From Streptomyces sp. NRRL B-1347 (GTDB lineage Bacteria > Actinomycetota > Actinomycetes > Streptomycetales > Streptomycetaceae): DNA of 64,000 bases. Under the pieces are notes generated by a model that saw only the letters and a list, made by a program, of their open reading frames with translations, was not told the DNA's origin and searched no databases. The DNA is taken from the NCBI RefSeq assembly GCF_000720325.1, contig NZ_JOJM01000004.1, forward strand, positions 62,001-126,000, written 5' to 3'. The position numbers and the translations under genes were made by a program. This document shows, piece by piece, positions 62,455 to 64,000 of this stretch (positions within the stretch are counted from its first letter, which is position 1; every line of letters begins with the position of its first letter).

Positions 62455-63476
62455 GAGGCGGCCGCCTTCGTACGAGACGTACGACGTGAAGGCGGCGTAC
62501 GAGGTCCACGCGGCGTACGAGGCGCACGTGAGGCGCGCGGCGTGCGCGGGGCGCGTGCGCGGCCGCGCACCACCCGCAGCGCCACCGCGACGACGAGCAG
62601 CGTCACCGCCAGGACATAGGCGGCCGCGGCCCCGTACCCCGCGGTGAACTCCTTGAAGGCCTGCTCCCAGATGAAGTACACGATCACGGTGGTGGAGCCC
62701 AGCGGACCGCCCTTGGTGGTCACGTAGACGAGGTCGAAGACCTGGAGGGCCTGGATGGTCTGCCACAGCAGCAGGAACACGCTCACCGGCGCGAGCGCGG
62801 GCAGCGTCACATGCCGCAGCAGGCGCACCGGCCCCGCCCCGTCCAGGCGGGCGGCCTCGATCAGCGACTGCGGTACGTCCTGGAGCGCGGCCAGATAGAT
62901 GACGGTGCACAGGCCCGTGCCGCTCCACAAGGTGATGGCGACCAGGACGAACAGCGCCTGCGAGGGGTCGGTGAGGAACCCCTGCGACGAGACGCCCAGG
63001 CGGTGCAGGACCGAGTTGGCCGCGCCGAACTCCGGGTCGAGGATGAAGGAGAACAGCACGCCTTGCGCCGTGGCGGAGACGACGAACGGCACGAAGAACA
63101 AGGTGCGGTACAGGCCGGCGCAGCGGACGCGTCGGTTGAGGACCAGGGCGAGGGCAAGGCCCAGGGCGATGCTCAGCGGCACGTAGAGGACGGCGTAGAC
63201 CACGGTGTTCCGCACGGCCTCGTGGAAGTTCGGGTCGTGGCGCAGGGCGCGGTAGTTGTCCAGACCCACCCAACGGCTCGGCGTGACGAGGTCGTTGGCC
63301 TGGAAGGACAGCAGCAGCGACCAGCCGACGGGCACGATGCTCAGGCCGAGCACGACGAGCACGGCGGGGGAGACGAACGCCCAGGCGGTGGCGGTCTCGC
63401 GGCGGCGCCTCCGGCGCCGGGCGCGCGACCCCGACCGGTCCGAAGGCAGGGTCAGCGGTGCGGGATGCGGGGGCAT
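62451..63476 (-). CDS. Carbohydrate ABC transporter permease (MalF/UgpA type)
   Basis: This 341-residue permease has a basic start (RARRRRRRRE), six membrane helices and the EAA loop IEAARLDGAGPVRLLRHVTL. The C-terminal tail (from about 310) is an unusual Arg/Pro/Thr-rich run (RTPRASRAPRTPRGP), coded by short DNA repeats around GGCGTACGAGG. It overlaps the next permease by four bases. A substrate-binding protein gene lies 9 bases upstream. Confidence 0.9.
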   Translation of the reverse strand: MPPHPAPLTLPSDRSGSRARRRRRRRETATAWAFVSPAVLVVLGLSIVPVGWSLLLSFQANDLVTPSRWVGLDNYRALRHDPNFHEAVRNTVVYAVLYVPLSIALGLALALVLNRRVRCAGLYRTLFFVPFVVSATAQGVLFSFILDPEFGAANSVLHRLGVSSQGFLTDPSQALFVLVAITLWSGTGLCTVIYLAALQDVPQSLIEAARLDGAGPVRLLRHVTLPALAPVSVFLLLWQTIQALQVFDLVYVTTKGGPLGSTTVIVYFIWEQAFKEFTAGYGAAAAYVLAVTLLVVAVALRVVRGRARAPRTPRASRAPRTPRGPRTPPSRRTSRTKAAAS

Positions 63477-63485
63477 GTCACGTCC

Positions 63486-64000
63486 TCAACGCGGTATCAG
63501 CAGGGCGGCGTTGGACTCCTCGGCGCAGGAGCGCACCGCGTCGGCAGGGCTTGCCCGGCCCAGCAGCACGGAGACGACGGCCTGCCCCAGGGCGCGGGAC
63601 ACCCGGGGGTAGGCGGGGTGCACAGGGCGTACGCGCGCGGCGGTGAGCGCCTCGGTGAACACGTTGAGGCCGGGCGTGTCGGCGGCGTGCTCGCGCCAGG
63701 CCGGGCGCTCCTGGCTGCGGCGGCTCAGCGGCAGGCTGCCCGCGCGCACGTCCCACCGGCTGTCCTGGGCGGGCTGGATCAGCCAGGTGACGAAGGTCCG
63801 GGCGGCCCGCGCGCGGGCCTCGCCGTTGTCGAAGAGGACCCAGGTGTCGGGGCCGGAGACGGTCACGGGGCGGCGGCTGAAGGTGGGCAGCGGCACGACG
63901 TGGTAGTCGAGCCCGGCCTGGCGCAGGTCCGGGAGCTGCCACGGGCCGGTGACCACCATGCCCATCCGCCCGGACAGGAACACCTGGTACATCTGCCCGC
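63486..64000 (-). CDS. Sugar ABC transporter substrate-binding protein, C-terminal part
   Basis: The frame is open to the right edge of the window, giving about the last 170 residues of a CUT1-family sugar-binding protein. They contain GRMGMVVTGPWQLPDL, a hinge/ligand region, and a helix-rich C-terminus (ARTFVTWLIQPAQDSRWDVR). The signal peptide lies outside. It works with the two permeases 9 bases downstream and the GH4 enzyme. Confidence 0.85.
   Translation of the reverse strand, partial: GQMYQVFLSGRMGMVVTGPWQLPDLRQAGLDYHVVPLPTFSRRPVTVSGPDTWVLFDNGEARARAARTFVTWLIQPAQDSRWDVRAGSLPLSRRSQERPAWREHAADTPGLNVFTEALTAARVRPVHPAYPRVSRALGQAVVSVLLGRASPADAVRSCAEESNAALLIPR

Overview
The window reads as a piece of a Streptomyces (or close relative) chromosome. 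GC is very high with strong GC3 bias, GTG starts are frequent, many genes overlap by ATGA or GTGA, and the gene families (DmdR/IdeR-type iron boxes, CU044_5270 proteins, MmyB-type regulators, KAS/ACP cassettes) are typical of that genus. The density of decayed genes, transposase relics and gene fusions between about 20 and 38 kb suggests an accessory chromosome arm.

Layout. (1) 1-7.7 kb: the right-hand part of a biosynthetic cluster. The end of a membrane protein, a flavin reductase, a VlmB-like diiron protein, a fatty-acyl desaturase, KAS III, ACP and KAS II lie on the + strand. A second ferritin-like diiron protein and a diacylglycerol-kinase-like protein lie on the - strand. The set resembles the azoxy (valanimycin/elaiomycin-type) machinery joined to a small dedicated fatty acid system. 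An aberrant class II, serine-type tRNA gene sits just upstream of the kinase. This matters because known azoxy pathways draw serine from seryl-tRNA. (2) 8-14.5 kb: an adenylation-carrier protein-membrane acyltransferase fusion, divergent from a Fe(III) ABC transporter across a shared iron box. (3) 14.5-20.2 kb: three ArsR-family regulators, each beside a TTGC-N8-GCAA palindrome. One heads an overlapping operon with a SulP transporter, a PPOX-fold protein, an anti-sigma-type ATPase and a STAS protein; a zinc-ribbon YjdM protein follows. (4) 20-33 kb: small enzymes and regulators mixed with broken genes: an NRPS C-domain/P450 relic, an IS5 transposase, an inverted ECF sigma factor, Kelch, SDR and EthD relics. 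A two-gene pair resembling pentameric ligand-gated ion channels lies at 31.3-33.2 kb. (5) 33.4-38.6 kb: a secreted four-repeat protein and a peptide ABC system damaged by two deletions. (6) 38.6-53.6 kb: mostly intact stand-alone genes, including a glycine-rich secreted protein, a serine hydrolase, rsgA with a possible leader ORF, an acetyltransferase, fprA under an iron box, a fused dihydroxyacetone kinase behind a double operator, a CAP protein and a secreted peptidase. (7) 53.8-64 kb: a carbohydrate utilisation locus with a 1910-residue multidomain protein, a cupin/zinc-ribbon protein, a GH4 glycosidase and a sugar ABC transporter whose binding protein runs off the window.

The strongest candidates for new biology are the azoxy-like cluster with its odd tRNA, the channel-like pair, and the shared ArsR operators. 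All functional calls are by reading family motifs; no database search was possible.
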